A DNA stretch of 64,000 bases from contig NC_067294.1 in assembly GCF_020740795.1 (NCBI RefSeq), positions 2,480,001 to 2,544,000 on the forward strand. Reading direction: 5' to 3'. Numbering within the stretch: position 1 is the stretch's first letter; the number at the start of each line of letters is the position of its first letter. The notes under the pieces are model-generated. The model saw only the letters and a program-made list of their open reading frames with translations, was not told the origin of the DNA and ran no database searches. This document shows, piece by piece, positions 53,965 through 63,300 of the stretch. The stretch comes from Apus apus. Taxonomy: Eukaryota > Chordata > Aves > Apodiformes > Apodidae. The translations under genes and the position numbers were made by a program.

Positions 53965-56900
53965 CTGAAAGAAAAAGCAGCCAACTTAGATCATGCTGTG
54001 GAGAAACATTTGGGCTGTGATAAGACAACTCTGTCACAATTCTACATGTTACTGTGGCTACAGAACATACCATGAGGGCTCAGCCATTCCCATCCTGTCC
54101 TTGCCATCAAGCCACTTACTGGCCACCTCAGCTGCAGCTGGGCAAAACCAGTACATTCAACCCATGACTCTTTCATTTTTTGTGTGGTTTCAGAAGTACT
54201 GCATATACAGGCTATTAAACTACCACCCAGAGGGTGACATTTGTTAGTTTATTCATCTTAGCTATTCTGGCATTTCACCCTTGTTAAAAATAATTGTATT
54301 GCTGGTACTGAAACAAAGGCAACAGAAGCAGAATGGTATAATCTGATAAACTGTTCCTGTATTACAGCTCAGTGCCCCTGCAGCATCAGCAGAGCAGTTA
54401 AAGAGGCAACATGATAAATCAAAGCACTCGAGTGATCATATTTTTCAATGTCTATTATCTTCACCCTGTTTAGCCTTGTTTCTTACCAACTTCATCTAAG
54501 AATCCACTTTATTAGACAGGACAAATCTATTGGCAAAAGGGGAAATGGTACAATGAAAGTGGGCACAAGGGAAGAAAGAGGAGAATCTAAACCAATCTGA
54601 CTGTCGTCCCCCACAAATACATGCCACTATCTATGTACTTAATGTACCAGTATATTTTCTGTTCCCAAAATTATTCCTAAGTGCTAAAAAGGAACAGCAA
54701 CAGCTTCTCAACTAGCCAAATGATACTACTCACATTATCTCACACAGCAAAGACAAGGCACTTTTTATCACTTACCTGAACTTCGTTCAAAGTTAAATTC
54801 TCAAATTTAACACAAAGTCTTCAACATTTTGCCCTATAGACTTAGCAACACAAATTCCAGATATGCTATTGCACTGTAAGGTAGAACTTTTGGGGGTTTT
54901 TTTAGCTATGTTCTTTCCAGAGTCCACCAAATCCTCAACCAAATCAGTGTTCTCTACAAGGATAAACACTCAATTTACCACATATCTAAAACCTAACCTA
55001 TGATTTAATTGCAAATTTGTGCATGCATCTGTACAAATGCAAATGTAATCTGCCATTTATAATCCTGTGCAGAAACAAAATTAGTTAATCAATCACTCTG
55101 CTATCAAGACAGGCTAAGAGAGTTGGGGCTGTTCAGCCTGGAGGAGAAAAGGCTCCAGGAAGAACTTAGAGCACCTTCCAGTGCCTGAAGGGGCTCCAGG
55201 AAAGCTGGGGAGGGCTTTTCACCAGAGAGGGCAGTGATTGGACAAAGGGAAATGGTTTTAAACTGAGAGAGAGGAGATTTAGGTTAGACATCAGGAAGAA
55301 ATTCTTCACCATGAGGGTAGTAAGGTGCTGGAACAGGTTTCCCAGGCAAGTTGTGGAAGCTCCCTCCCCGGAGGTGTTCAAGGCCTGGATGGATGGGGCT
55401 TGTGCAGCCTGGTCTGGTGGGAGGTGTCCCTGCTCATGGCAGGGAGGTTGGAATCTGATGATCATTAAGGTCCCTTCCAACCTTAACCATTCTATGATTC
55501 TAGACTTGGCTCAGGTACCATTTATAGACCTCATGCTGTAAGTGCCAGTGTCCATTACTGAACTGATGGATTCCTGATGTTATCAATACATTTATTTTCT
55601 AATCTAAAATGTTTGATTTGAGTTCATGTTCATGGTGCAGATAAAAACGACAGTAATGAACTGCACGTCAATATCACAACAAGACTAAGGGGTCAAAGAT
55701 TTCCTTCATGAAAAAGCTAAGTTTGTCTTATTAAAAAGTGTACAAGCAATGCAACTTCATCTAACATACTAAAGCTCTTTCTCTCCACCTTTCCCATACT
55801 TACCTTCCTCTTGTTGTGGTAGGTGACATAAACAACAGCTACTAAGAAGGCAACTATCACCAGATGAAAAAAGAAATGGCTGTCTTCTTCTTCTTCTTCC
55901 AACCCTGTGACAGAAACATCTTTTATCTTCTCATCAAGGGTCTTGATCTCCTCATTGTAATTACTAATGGTGTCAGAACCATCATCTTCTGACATGCCTA
56001 GAAGGTCGGGATTGTATCTGGAATTTGATGTCATTTCATAACCACCATAGTCATCTCCTCCATCTGACTCCATAGTTTCTTTTATGATGGATGGTGAACT
56101 ATTCAGAGTGTCCTTCAAATCTGTTAGAAGATCTTCTTCCTCGATTTTAGTATCTTCAGAAGCATCAACATCCATTTGAGAAACAGGACTAGCAGTCACT
56201 GCATGAGAGGGAACACCTGGTGGAGAATCACCTTTCGCTGTGGTCATCAATTTGATTCTAGCTGTTGTTGGCAGTGGCTCTTCCCTTGGACTTGCCTCCT
56301 TTTCCATGGGGGTGATACTCTGCAAGCTGTCTGTCAAATTTTCTGATGTGTTTAGTGTTTCATTCTCACTTGTAGAGGAAATATTTTTCGGAAGCATCTC
56401 AGAGCCTGAGAAAAGGATGAAAAACAAGTCAATATTAAGCACAAGGCACTAACTTCTCTTGTGATACTTCAGCTACAAACGAAAATTACTGTGAAACATT
56501 CACTTTATGGAAAAAAAAATCATTTGAAACAGGCCATATTTCACACTGCAAACTTCTTAGAATTCATATGTAGAAACACATACTCCTGTACATTGGCAAC
56601 TTCAAAGGAGAAGTCTTGAGTAGGACAGGAATTAAGGATTGGAAGCACATGCTGACTAGATTAGCATGCCAAAGGCTTCTTGAAAAATTTAGCATGCGTA
56701 TTTCCCAGACTTAGAACTTCAGAGCCATGTCCTCTCCTGTTGTAGAATCAAGTGTGGTTGCTGTTTTCTACATCATCAAACTCTTTCTCCCACAGGATTT
56801 GCTGAGGTTTACAGAGGAAGAAGTTCTCAGTAAATCTCTTATAGCATTTAAAATTTTTTAATCTTTCACTATTGCTTATTTTGTCAGCAGAAAATTAGAA

Positions 56901-59075
56901 CAAGCTGCAATGTCTCCTTCAGCCAGGATAGGAGATTCTAACATCTCTTCCCAGGCACCTATTTTCATTGAATTTGTAGAAATAGAAAAAGATTTCCAAC
57001 CTTCTGTTAACTGAAATCAAATTATTGAGCTACAGGCTAAAACAGAAAGCTGAAGAACGGACACTGTGACTACATAAAAAACAAGGCGAGCATTAAAACC
57101 TCATGCAGGGGACCCATCACACATTTATCTTGCCAAAGGGAAGTAAAAGAAGGGATAGAGGGAGTTTATAAAGAGCTAATGGGTTTTTAAACCTAAAAAA
57201 AATAGCCAAGAGCAAACTATTTATGTTTATGTCACTTTCAGATTCAAATCAGGAAGCACCTTAAAAATTAGGAACTCATTTCAGACTTGCAGTACACATC
57301 ATAATTTAAACAGTGGAACCATACTTGCCTTGTATTTTGGAATTCCAAACTATTTTGCAATTTTTTTATTTTAAAAAGTAACAACAGTTTCATTAAGTGC
57401 TCCCACAGATCTCCCTGGTTCCCTGGAAGAGCTACAGATTCCAGAAATGAAGCATTCAACCAACTGCCTGTGCCAAATTACTCATAACTAAAATATACCA
57501 AGGTCACTGAATCATGTTATTCATTAAAGGTGTATTTACAGAGGATCAGTTCCAACAGACTTCTCCTTCTTTACATGGCACATGCTTCCAGCATGAATTA
57601 CTCTTTAACCAACTATAAAACAGAGAAGACTCAACCAGTCCCCCATGAACTAGGCATTATGGTCATTCTGCTAAAGTTTCAAGCCAACCACTTTATATGA
57701 ATACAATTTTTGCTGAAGAAATTACTACTTTGAATTATCATATCGACACCAACTTGTTCACTTCTTGTGCAACTTTAGTGCATAAGAACTTAATCCCCTC
57801 AGGAGTCCAGCCAGCTAACTGCACACATAGATATAAATATGAGGAAAGGCAGCTGCAAAATATTTCATATTTATAGTTAATTGGCATGTTAGGAGAGGTA
57901 GGCAGACACTACTGCTACAGACAAGTATTGAGGGCAATAGACATTTTAAAACACAAACACACTGCTTTTCCTAAAGTGCTACACTGTATATGTATCCTCA
58001 CACTTCAAAGAATATTCTTACACCATTTTAACCCGAAAGCTTTAAAAGGATATATGCTTAAATGCAAGGGGTACCTAGCAAATGCTGCAGCTTAAGAGCA
58101 AGAAAGAATAACTTCTTATTTCTCCTAAAAGAAGTGATTTGTTGTTTTACTGGGAGCAGCACTTTAGCAACTACACCACAATTGATTTATGGTACCTACT
58201 CAAAACTATGTGGCAATATGAAGGGTGGCTGCAGTGTTTACAATTACACAACACTCGGATGATGCCAGGCGTAGTGCCTGGTCTCCAGGGATGCCTCAGC
58301 TTCAGAAATAGATACTAAATGCTCAACCACGGCCACAGAACTAGCCACGCAGCCCTCTTAGGAGTCACTGAACATAAAAAAAATGTATCTCACAAGGTCA
58401 AAATTCACTTATAGGCAATCTTACTTTTTTAAAAAGCAAACTGCTCCGTTATTTGTGAAGTTAAAAGTCCCGGTTTCCTGCAGGTTTCTGCCCCACACGC
58501 TGACTCTCCCTCAGGGCCGCCCGCCCCGCGGAGCAGGCAGGGGCAGCTCCGTGGCCTGGCCCACGAGCAAGAACGGAGCTGCCAGCCCCAAAGAGCTCCC
58601 TTAACTTCCTGCAGTAATTCCCCTTCTCTTCACTGCCCAACCAACACTCCATCTGAAACAAAGGGGAGCTCTCTGCACTCGAAACACGTATCTGCTGTTA
58701 GGACTGGGTCACGGCTCAAGGTTGAAGGGAGGTGGGAGAAAGAAAGCGGACCTAAACTAGGCGTTAAGTTGCAGAATAAGCTTATTTTCCAGGGACGGGA
58801 GTGGCGTAAAACAGGCACCCAAGGAGAATAATCAGAGCAAAATCTCGGCAGCCTTAAGAGACCTTTAGGCCCAGATGAGTCTGGCGAAAAGACTCTCCCG
58901 CCCGCCCGCTCGCCCAGCCGCCGAGGCCCGTCCCGCCCACCCGCCCGCTGTGCTCACCGGAGCGGTGCTGCTCCCCGGAGCGGTGCTCCCCGCGGGCGGC
59001 CAGGGCCCATCCGCAGAGCAGCAGGAGGCAGAGAGCGCGGCCGGCCCAGGCGCGGCCCCCGCCGGCGGCCGCCAT
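53833..59075 (-). CDS. C5orf15: C5orf15 / KCT2, keratinocyte-associated transmembrane protein 2 (complete, 3 exons, 283 aa)
   Basis: This is a single-pass type I membrane protein of poorly known function, recognised from its membrane segment and tail. Coding exons on the minus strand are 59075-58958, 56405-55804 and 53964-53833, all with AG/GT borders. The start ATG has A at -3 and G at +4. Residues 1-28 look like a signal peptide ([13 protein letters not shown]). The ectodomain is acidic and Ser/Thr-rich, with four N-glycosylation sequons packed at residues 47, 54, 58 and 62 (NIS, NET, NTS, NLT). An acidic EEEEED stretch precedes the membrane segment, about 217-235 ([19 protein letters not shown]), which is followed by a basic NKRK stop-transfer sequence. 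The 48-residue cytosolic tail holds YHRL at 261-264, a YxxPhi-type sorting motif, and ends NDYVF. The human protein is about 265 residues, so this one is slightly longer. The gene order beside VDAC1 matches human 5q31. Confidence 0.95.
55100..55505 (+). mobile_element. CR1 LINE 3' fragment, plus orientation, in C5orf15 intron 2
   Basis: About 400 bases match the CR1 3' end from memory: GGCTGTTCAGCCTGGAGGAG near the left, then GAGATTTAGGTTAGACATCA, then a right end reading CCATTCTATGATTCTAG. It is antisense to C5orf15 and is the longest, least degraded-looking CR1 copy in the window. Confidence 0.9.
55804..56405 (-). CDS. C5orf15: C5orf15 coding exon 2 (ectodomain and transmembrane segment)
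   Basis: The exon has 602 bases, completing the Gly codon and encoding 200 further residues through NKRK. The acceptor is a clean pyrimidine tract ending TTCTCAG and the donor is GTAAGT. Intron 1 (56406-58957) and intron 2 (53965-55803) flank it. The frame stays open for 28 codons past the donor, so intron retention would swap the normal tail for a different one. Confidence 0.95.
56406..58957 (-). other. C5orf15: C5orf15 intron 1
   Basis: A 2.55-kb intron with a phase-1 split Gly codon. It is AT-rich at its distal end, with a GC-richer patch at about 58480-58580 close to exon 1. No repeat or nested gene was recognised. Confidence 0.85.
58958..59075 (-). CDS. C5orf15: C5orf15 coding exon 1 (signal peptide)
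   Basis: The exon has 118 coding bases: 39 codons from MAAAGGG to EQHRS, plus the first base of a Gly codon. An upstream in-frame ATG at 59168 would extend the protein by 31 Arg/Pro-rich residues and bury the signal peptide, so the ATG at 59075 in its strong context is preferred. The donor GTGAGC lies inside a short tandem repeat of the HRSGE-coding unit. Confidence 0.92.
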
Positions 59076-59161
59076 CTTCCCGGGCACCCCCACGGACCCA
59101 GCCCGGCCCCGCCCCTCGGCGCGCGCGCGGCAGGGAGCAAGCCCTGAGGGGAGGGGCCGTC

Positions 59162-59173
59162 TGCGCATGCGCG
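59162..59173. promoter_or_regulatory. Palindromic NRF1-type site TGCGCATGCGCG
   Basis: TGCGCATGCGCG fits the consensus YGCGCAYGCGCR and contains the self-complementary core GCGCATGCGC. It lies about 90 bases upstream of the C5orf15 start codon, a usual position for NRF1 sites in TATA-less CpG promoters. Binding is inferred from the motif only. Confidence 0.6.
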
Positions 59174-59247
59174 TGGGCGGGAAGGCGGGAAGGCTGAGGG
59201 GAGAGCGCGGGGCATCGCTGAGAGGAATCGCTGAGCAGGGACACCGA

Positions 59248-59485
59248 AGGGTTAGGGTTGGAAAAGGCCTGAAAGATCACCTCTTATTTAACTATCAGCC
59301 CAGCGCTGCCAGGGCCACCACCAAACTGCGTCCCTCCGCAAGACCGTGTAGATACACGGCTTGAAGTACCCACCTCTGGCGCTGCCTCTTCCCTGGGCAG
59401 CCTGTGCCAGAGCCTGACAACCCTTCCGGTGAATAAATAACTTCCTAATACCCAATCTAAACCTCCCCTGCCACAGCTTTCTTCA
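59248..59485 (-). mobile_element. CR1 LINE 3' fragment, minus orientation, between C5orf15 and VDAC1
   Basis: It begins GGGTTAGGGTTGGAAAAGGC, which is the reversed CR1 terminus, and runs through CCCTGGGCAGCCTGTGCCAG and CCAATCTAAACCTCCCCTGC. It sits immediately upstream of the C5orf15 CpG promoter and is CpG-richer than other copies, perhaps through promoter-proximal protection from methylation (inference). Confidence 0.85.
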
Positions 59486-59564
59486 CAGGGCAGGCGAGTT
59501 GGGGCTGCCAGGGCCCGAGACAGCAGGCAGGGCCCAGCGAGCTGGGAACAAAACAAACCAAACC

Positions 59565-59746
59565 CTGACAGAAAATAGGGGGGTTTCCTTCTTCCTTCAG
59601 AGAATTTTCTCTGACAAAAAATAGTTTTTCTCCTTCCTTCAGACACAGGATTTTCCCTGACAAAAACAGGAGTTTTCCTTCATCCTTCAGAGGATTTCCC
59701 CTGACAGAAAATAAGGGTTTTCCTTCTTCGTTCAGACTGGATTTTC
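59565..59746. repeat. 46-bp minisatellite, four copies, between C5orf15 and VDAC1
   Basis: Copies start at 59565, 59611, 59657 and 59701, each with CTGACA; spacings are 46, 46 and 44. Each holds CTGACA-AAA, a TTTTCCTTC stretch, TTCAGA and a GGATTTTC-like end. A minus-strand open frame with Lys/Glu-rich periodic sequence across it is a by-product. Confidence 0.88.
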
Positions 59747-60669
59747 TCTCTTCCTTCATGCCATTAAGGGGCTGGGCCCTCCACACAAAGCCACAGCCCC
59801 AGGAAGCTGTTCACAAGCAGCATCTGACTGGGCTTTGTGCTGTACCACTCAAGAATACTTCTAACAGAATGCGATAGATTTATGGAAAAATGCTCTCCCC
59901 TTCTCACCCCAAATGAGGCATTTCAAGTCTTGAGAGAAACCCTGAAGCTGATCATGAGGGAACAAATCCCAAAGCACGGATGCCTCAAGCATGAGAAAAC
60001 CAAGGAGCCCAAAAATGTACAGGGACACCGAACAGAGGCTCTTGCCAGTGCAAATCAGCTAATTTTGAGCATCTGCCAAGTTCCTGTGAACTGGTTGCAC
60101 GTGGTTTGTTTGGATTGCTGTAATCTGGAAGAAGACTACTTCCCCCAGGAGTGCCGAGGTAAATATCTGAGATGACACATACTAGCAAATACTCAGGAAT
60201 AGCCTGTGACAAGAGGGAAGCCAGCCGACGTAGCAGGCTGTCACCGAGATGGATTTTCCCACCTCAATGTCCTAACACAGGCACACCCTCCTCCTCCACA
60301 GCCTCCTGCCCTCTGCAAACCACCCACACCACTCCCTTACACATGAAAAAAATACCAAGTTTTAATGAAAAGCCACTGAAGTTTATCCTGACCAATAACT
60401 GTTGCTCGCACCTCTTTGTTTACAGAAAGGCAATTCAACGTAGTGAATTCTGCAATGAAAGAAAGACAAACAAGTCACATTATCTTGTTGTCTCCGCAAG
60501 TTAAACACACTCGTGTGCAGTGGCCAGAGTTTAGCGAGCACAAGGAACATGGCCATGAGTGGAACTTTAATCCACTAAGTATTTTTTGTTTGTTTGGTAC
60601 AAAATATGCATCATGGTGTTGCCAGTCTGCCCCCGGAGCAAGAATTAATATGACCTTGTTTTCAAGATT
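59747..60669. other. Spacer between VDAC1 3' end and minisatellite
   Basis: No gene is recognised. A 112-codon plus-strand frame at 59837-60175 has no known domain and no recognisable homologue, so it is not called. Confidence 0.55.
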
Positions 60670-61563
60670 ATTTAAGGACATTTCAGTATTTTATTCAAGT
60701 TGGGATTGGGGTTTTTTTATTCATTTTTAGTAGTGTTCAAGTACAGCATTTTGGGGTCTAGTTCCACACAAAATGGAAGACTCTAAAAACGTACCCATTT
60801 AGTTGCTAAAAAAAAGTGGTAATAAAACGAAAGTCCGTTTTCGATTTAGTGACGCAACTTTGTGATCGCGGTTACAAAGACTCTTCCCTGATTTTTGCCC
60901 TGTCTTCCAAGCTTCCCGGTCAGCGCAAGGGAAAGGAACCACAACACGGGACAGGGAGTGTTGGCTGAGTCACAACAAACCTCCTCCTCAACAGACTTAC
61001 ACAAGGTGGACAATCTAAAGCATTCTGGAGACAGCTGCAGGTGCACAATAACCAAATAAGACAAACCATTCGTGAGATGCCTATCTAAAAAAAATAAAAT
61101 ATATATATATATTTATAAATTTTTAAAAAATCCCTTTTTCAGACAAGTTTGCACACTCCATCGTGAACTGAAACCTTGAAAGTGTAGCAACATTTTGCTT
61201 ATGGAATCAGTAGTGCTATCTAGTGGTCTGCAAATCTCAAAGTCAAGTTTTATACCACATTAACATATTCCTTGTGCAGGCAATAAAGGTAATCACTACC
61301 TTCCTACCTCCTATCATGTGGCAGCTGATGGATGTGACGGTAAATAACATTCCAAAAAAAAGCCTGGAATTAGGATTTTTTTTTTCTTAACGCTTTTGTC
61401 TCCATTTCTGTAACATCATCATTTTTAAAGCTTAGCTGTCTTTAACCAGGACTAGCAGGACTGACACTTAGCAATACTCGCATCCCAGACATAAAACATC
61501 GAAAGGTACACTAGATTCTGAAGGTAGCTATGCTGTATTTTCAATTAGTGATTGTAGAATCAC
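60670..61563 (-). other. VDAC1: VDAC1 3' untranslated region (left end inferred)
   Basis: The sequence from the VDAC1 stop codon leftward contains no further frame. On the minus strand two AATAAA signals stand close together, at 60721-60716 and 60695-60690. Use of either gives a 3' UTR of roughly 0.85-0.9 kb. A short AT dinucleotide tract lies near 61095-61115. The exact cleavage point is inferred. Confidence 0.6.
60690..60721 (-). terminator. VDAC1: Paired AATAAA polyadenylation signals, probable 3' end of VDAC1
   Basis: Two canonical AATAAA hexamers on the minus strand (60721-60716 and 60695-60690) lie about 0.85 kb past the VDAC1 stop. No other canonical signal was noticed between them and the stop codon. 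Function is inferred. Confidence 0.5.
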
Positions 61564-61655
61564 TTATGCTTCAAATTCCAGTCCTAGACCAAGCTTGTGA
61601 CCACCTGCGTTGACATTCTTGCCATCCAGCAAAGCTGACAATGTCAGTTTGATAC
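61564..61655 (-). CDS. VDAC1: VDAC1 terminal coding exon (exon 9 in human numbering)
   Basis: The exon has 92 coding bases. It completes the split Gly codon, encodes 29 residues ([15 protein letters not shown] then [14 protein letters not shown]) and ends in TAA at 61566-61564. The acceptor reads TTTCCCAG. This is the closing strand of the barrel, with the alternating Gly-Leu pattern typical of VDACs. Confidence 0.95.
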
Positions 61656-63300
61656 CTGGGAAACAGAGAGAAGACAACTGTTAAATCTTGGAATGAGCTT
61701 TAAGTTCAGGAAATGCAGTGTCTGTGTTGCTGCTTTGCTTTATGGGCAGGTGGGGTAACATCATTTGGTGACCAGCCTTGTAAGGACGGGACATTTAAAA
61801 AAAAAAATGAATTTGCAGACATGAGATCTTTCTGAATTAAGAAAGTGATCATAAACCACAGTGAAAGATTCTGCTTTTAATCACGCCAAGTAATTAGATC
61901 TCTGAGTCAGATCACTGCTGCTGGTCTACTGATTGACTTAATTTGAAAGTCAAGTCTTATGAAAAATGGGAACCCTGACACATACCCACCTTTCTAAACC
62001 ACTTTAAAATCCAGGTATGAAAAGGCCTAAGTCCTGTCCTGTAATATCTCATGTCAATCTCTTGATATCCTGACAGCAGATTTATTAAGCTATATTAAAA
62101 CCAATTTTGCAGCAGTCAGACTGTTCTCTTCCTGGACCAGGGGACCTTGAGAAAGTCACATTTTCAAGCAAAATAAACTCAGTTAACAGGAAGCCTCCGA
62201 AAGTACAAAAAATACAATTTTTTAATGTGTGAAGAACCTGGTTGTAGATTTTGTATCACCAGAAGAGAGTATCTGACTGGTCTCTAATAATTGTCCTTGC
62301 AATAACCACCCAAAATTACCAGAGCAGTGCCTGGAAAAGTTCATCACTGGGTTGCCAAGCAGAACAGCAATGTTGCAAAGCCATTCACTTTTGGTTAAAA
62401 AAAAAAAAAAAAAAACACAAAAAAAACCCCACACAAACAAAAAATAAACAAAAAACCACAAAACCATACACACAAAAAACCACAAAAAACCCAAAACAAA
62501 CAAAAATACCAAAAAGAGCCAAAAAAACCCCAAATCAAAACAAAAAACACATAAAACGAAAAAAAAAACAAACACAAAATACCCAACAAAACAAAAACAA
62601 AACCAGAAATCCCCAAAAGAACCAACAAAACAAAAAACACCCAAACCTAAAAACCCCCACCTATCTGATATTTGCACACTAAACCACCACTTATTGATGT
62701 CTGAATTTCTTCTCCATTGACTCACCTGGCTTTAGAGTCTGAGTGTACCCTAATCCGATCAGACTGGAGTTGTTCACTTTAGCCTTAAGGGGGGAAAAAA
62801 AAAACAACCCTTAATGTAAATAATTCAGTGTCTTTCTTCCAAGTCCTTCCCACTTAAAAATTATTTAACGCCTTTTAGGCAGGATAGGATTTAATCTTTT
62901 ACACTATAAACAAATAAATCCAGAGTTAATTTTGCCTCAAAACTAGAATCTCCAACAGTGCCCAAAGCAGTGATCAAACATTGTGTCCCTTTCAATGAAA
63001 ACCCAATCCTTTGCTCTCATGCTGCCAAAAACCAGACAAATTGATCTGTCTTCCACTATTCACCACAAAACTGCATCAAAACCATCTCTCCTGCTGCAGA
63101 GGTTGCTCCACACAAGCGTGTTTTCAAATGCTGATCAGTGTCCACTCACAGAAAAAGAGGCATCTGGGTCAATCTGATACTTGGCTGCTATTCCAAAGCG
63201 AGTGTTGCTATTCCCGGCTGTCCAAGCAAGATTCACGGCAGTTTCCAGTTTATCATTCACCTTCTGGTAAATGGAGCCTCCAAATTCCGTTCCATCATTC
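61564..63300 (-). CDS. VDAC1: VDAC1, voltage-dependent anion-selective channel 1 (last three coding exons; 5' part outside the window)
   Basis: VDAC1 is the beta-barrel pore of the outer mitochondrial membrane. It passes ATP, ADP, other metabolites and ions, and docks hexokinase and Bcl-2-family proteins. Three spliced exons on the minus strand (63300-63150, 62783-62726, 61655-61564) encode the C-terminal 99 residues, about 185-283 of the usual 283. They read from [13 protein letters not shown] to the terminal [13 protein letters not shown] and TAA. All seen borders are AG/GT and the phases match. The eukaryotic porin signature ([10 protein letters not shown] then AKVNNSS) crosses the first exon junction. 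These residues form the last barrel strands; the N-terminal gating helix and Glu73 lie beyond base 64000. No frameshift or stop breaks the frame, so this is a functional gene cut by the window edge. VDAC2 and VDAC3 are less likely because the sequence matches VDAC1 nearly residue for residue from memory and the neighbour is C5orf15, as in human. Confidence 0.96.
62397..62650. repeat. A/C-only low-complexity tract in a VDAC1 intron
   Basis: About 250 bases consist almost wholly of A and C (A runs broken by C, CC and CAC). It starts with a long A run and becomes C-richer. It lies in the last VDAC1 intron (61656-62725), about 75 bases past the donor of the 58-bp exon, so it is T/G-rich in the transcript. 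Confidence 0.9.
62726..62783 (-). CDS. VDAC1: VDAC1 coding exon (exon 8 in human numbering)
   Basis: This exon has 58 bases: 19 codons from [13 protein letters not shown] to QTLKP, plus the first base of a Gly codon. The acceptor follows a pyrimidine run ending TTAAG and the donor is GTGAGT. The Asn-Asn-Ser part of the porin signature is here. Confidence 0.95.
63150..63300 (-). CDS. VDAC1: VDAC1 coding exon (exon 7 in human numbering)
   Basis: This exon has 151 bases. The minus-strand acceptor reads CTTCCAG and the donor GTGAGTG. The first base completes a Val codon split with the missing upstream exon; 50 full codons follow, from NDGTEF to PDASFS. The 366-bp intron to the next exon holds nothing recognisable. 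Confidence 0.95.

Larger units (their letters stand above)
58885..59240 (-). promoter_or_regulatory. C5orf15: CpG-rich promoter and first exon region of C5orf15
   Basis: A short CpG-island-like block (runs such as CGCGCGCG and GGGCGGG) surrounds exon 1, while sequence on both sides has far fewer CpG. Upstream of the start on the minus strand there are GC boxes (CCGCCC/GGGCGG types at about 59107-59116 and 59174-59180) and an NRF1-like palindrome. No TATA box is seen. The transcription start is not determined; it probably lies within about 100 bases of 59100. Confidence 0.75.

Noticed and set aside
59076-59168. Upstream in-frame ATG of C5orf15 at 59168
   Set aside because: It would add 31 Arg/Pro-rich residues before the signal peptide and overlaps the NRF1-like promoter motif; the ATG at 59075 has a strong context and fits the family.
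59250-59262. Telomere-like GGGTTAGGGTT
   Set aside because: Explained by the reversed terminus of the CR1 fragment; only two units.
59837-60175. 112-codon plus-strand frame between the two genes
   Set aside because: No recognised domain, no promoter feature, and no gene is known here in the syntenic human interval.
62222-62725. 167-codon Phe/Val-rich minus frame and 143-codon Lys-rich plus frame
   Set aside because: Both are translations of the A/C-only intronic tract.
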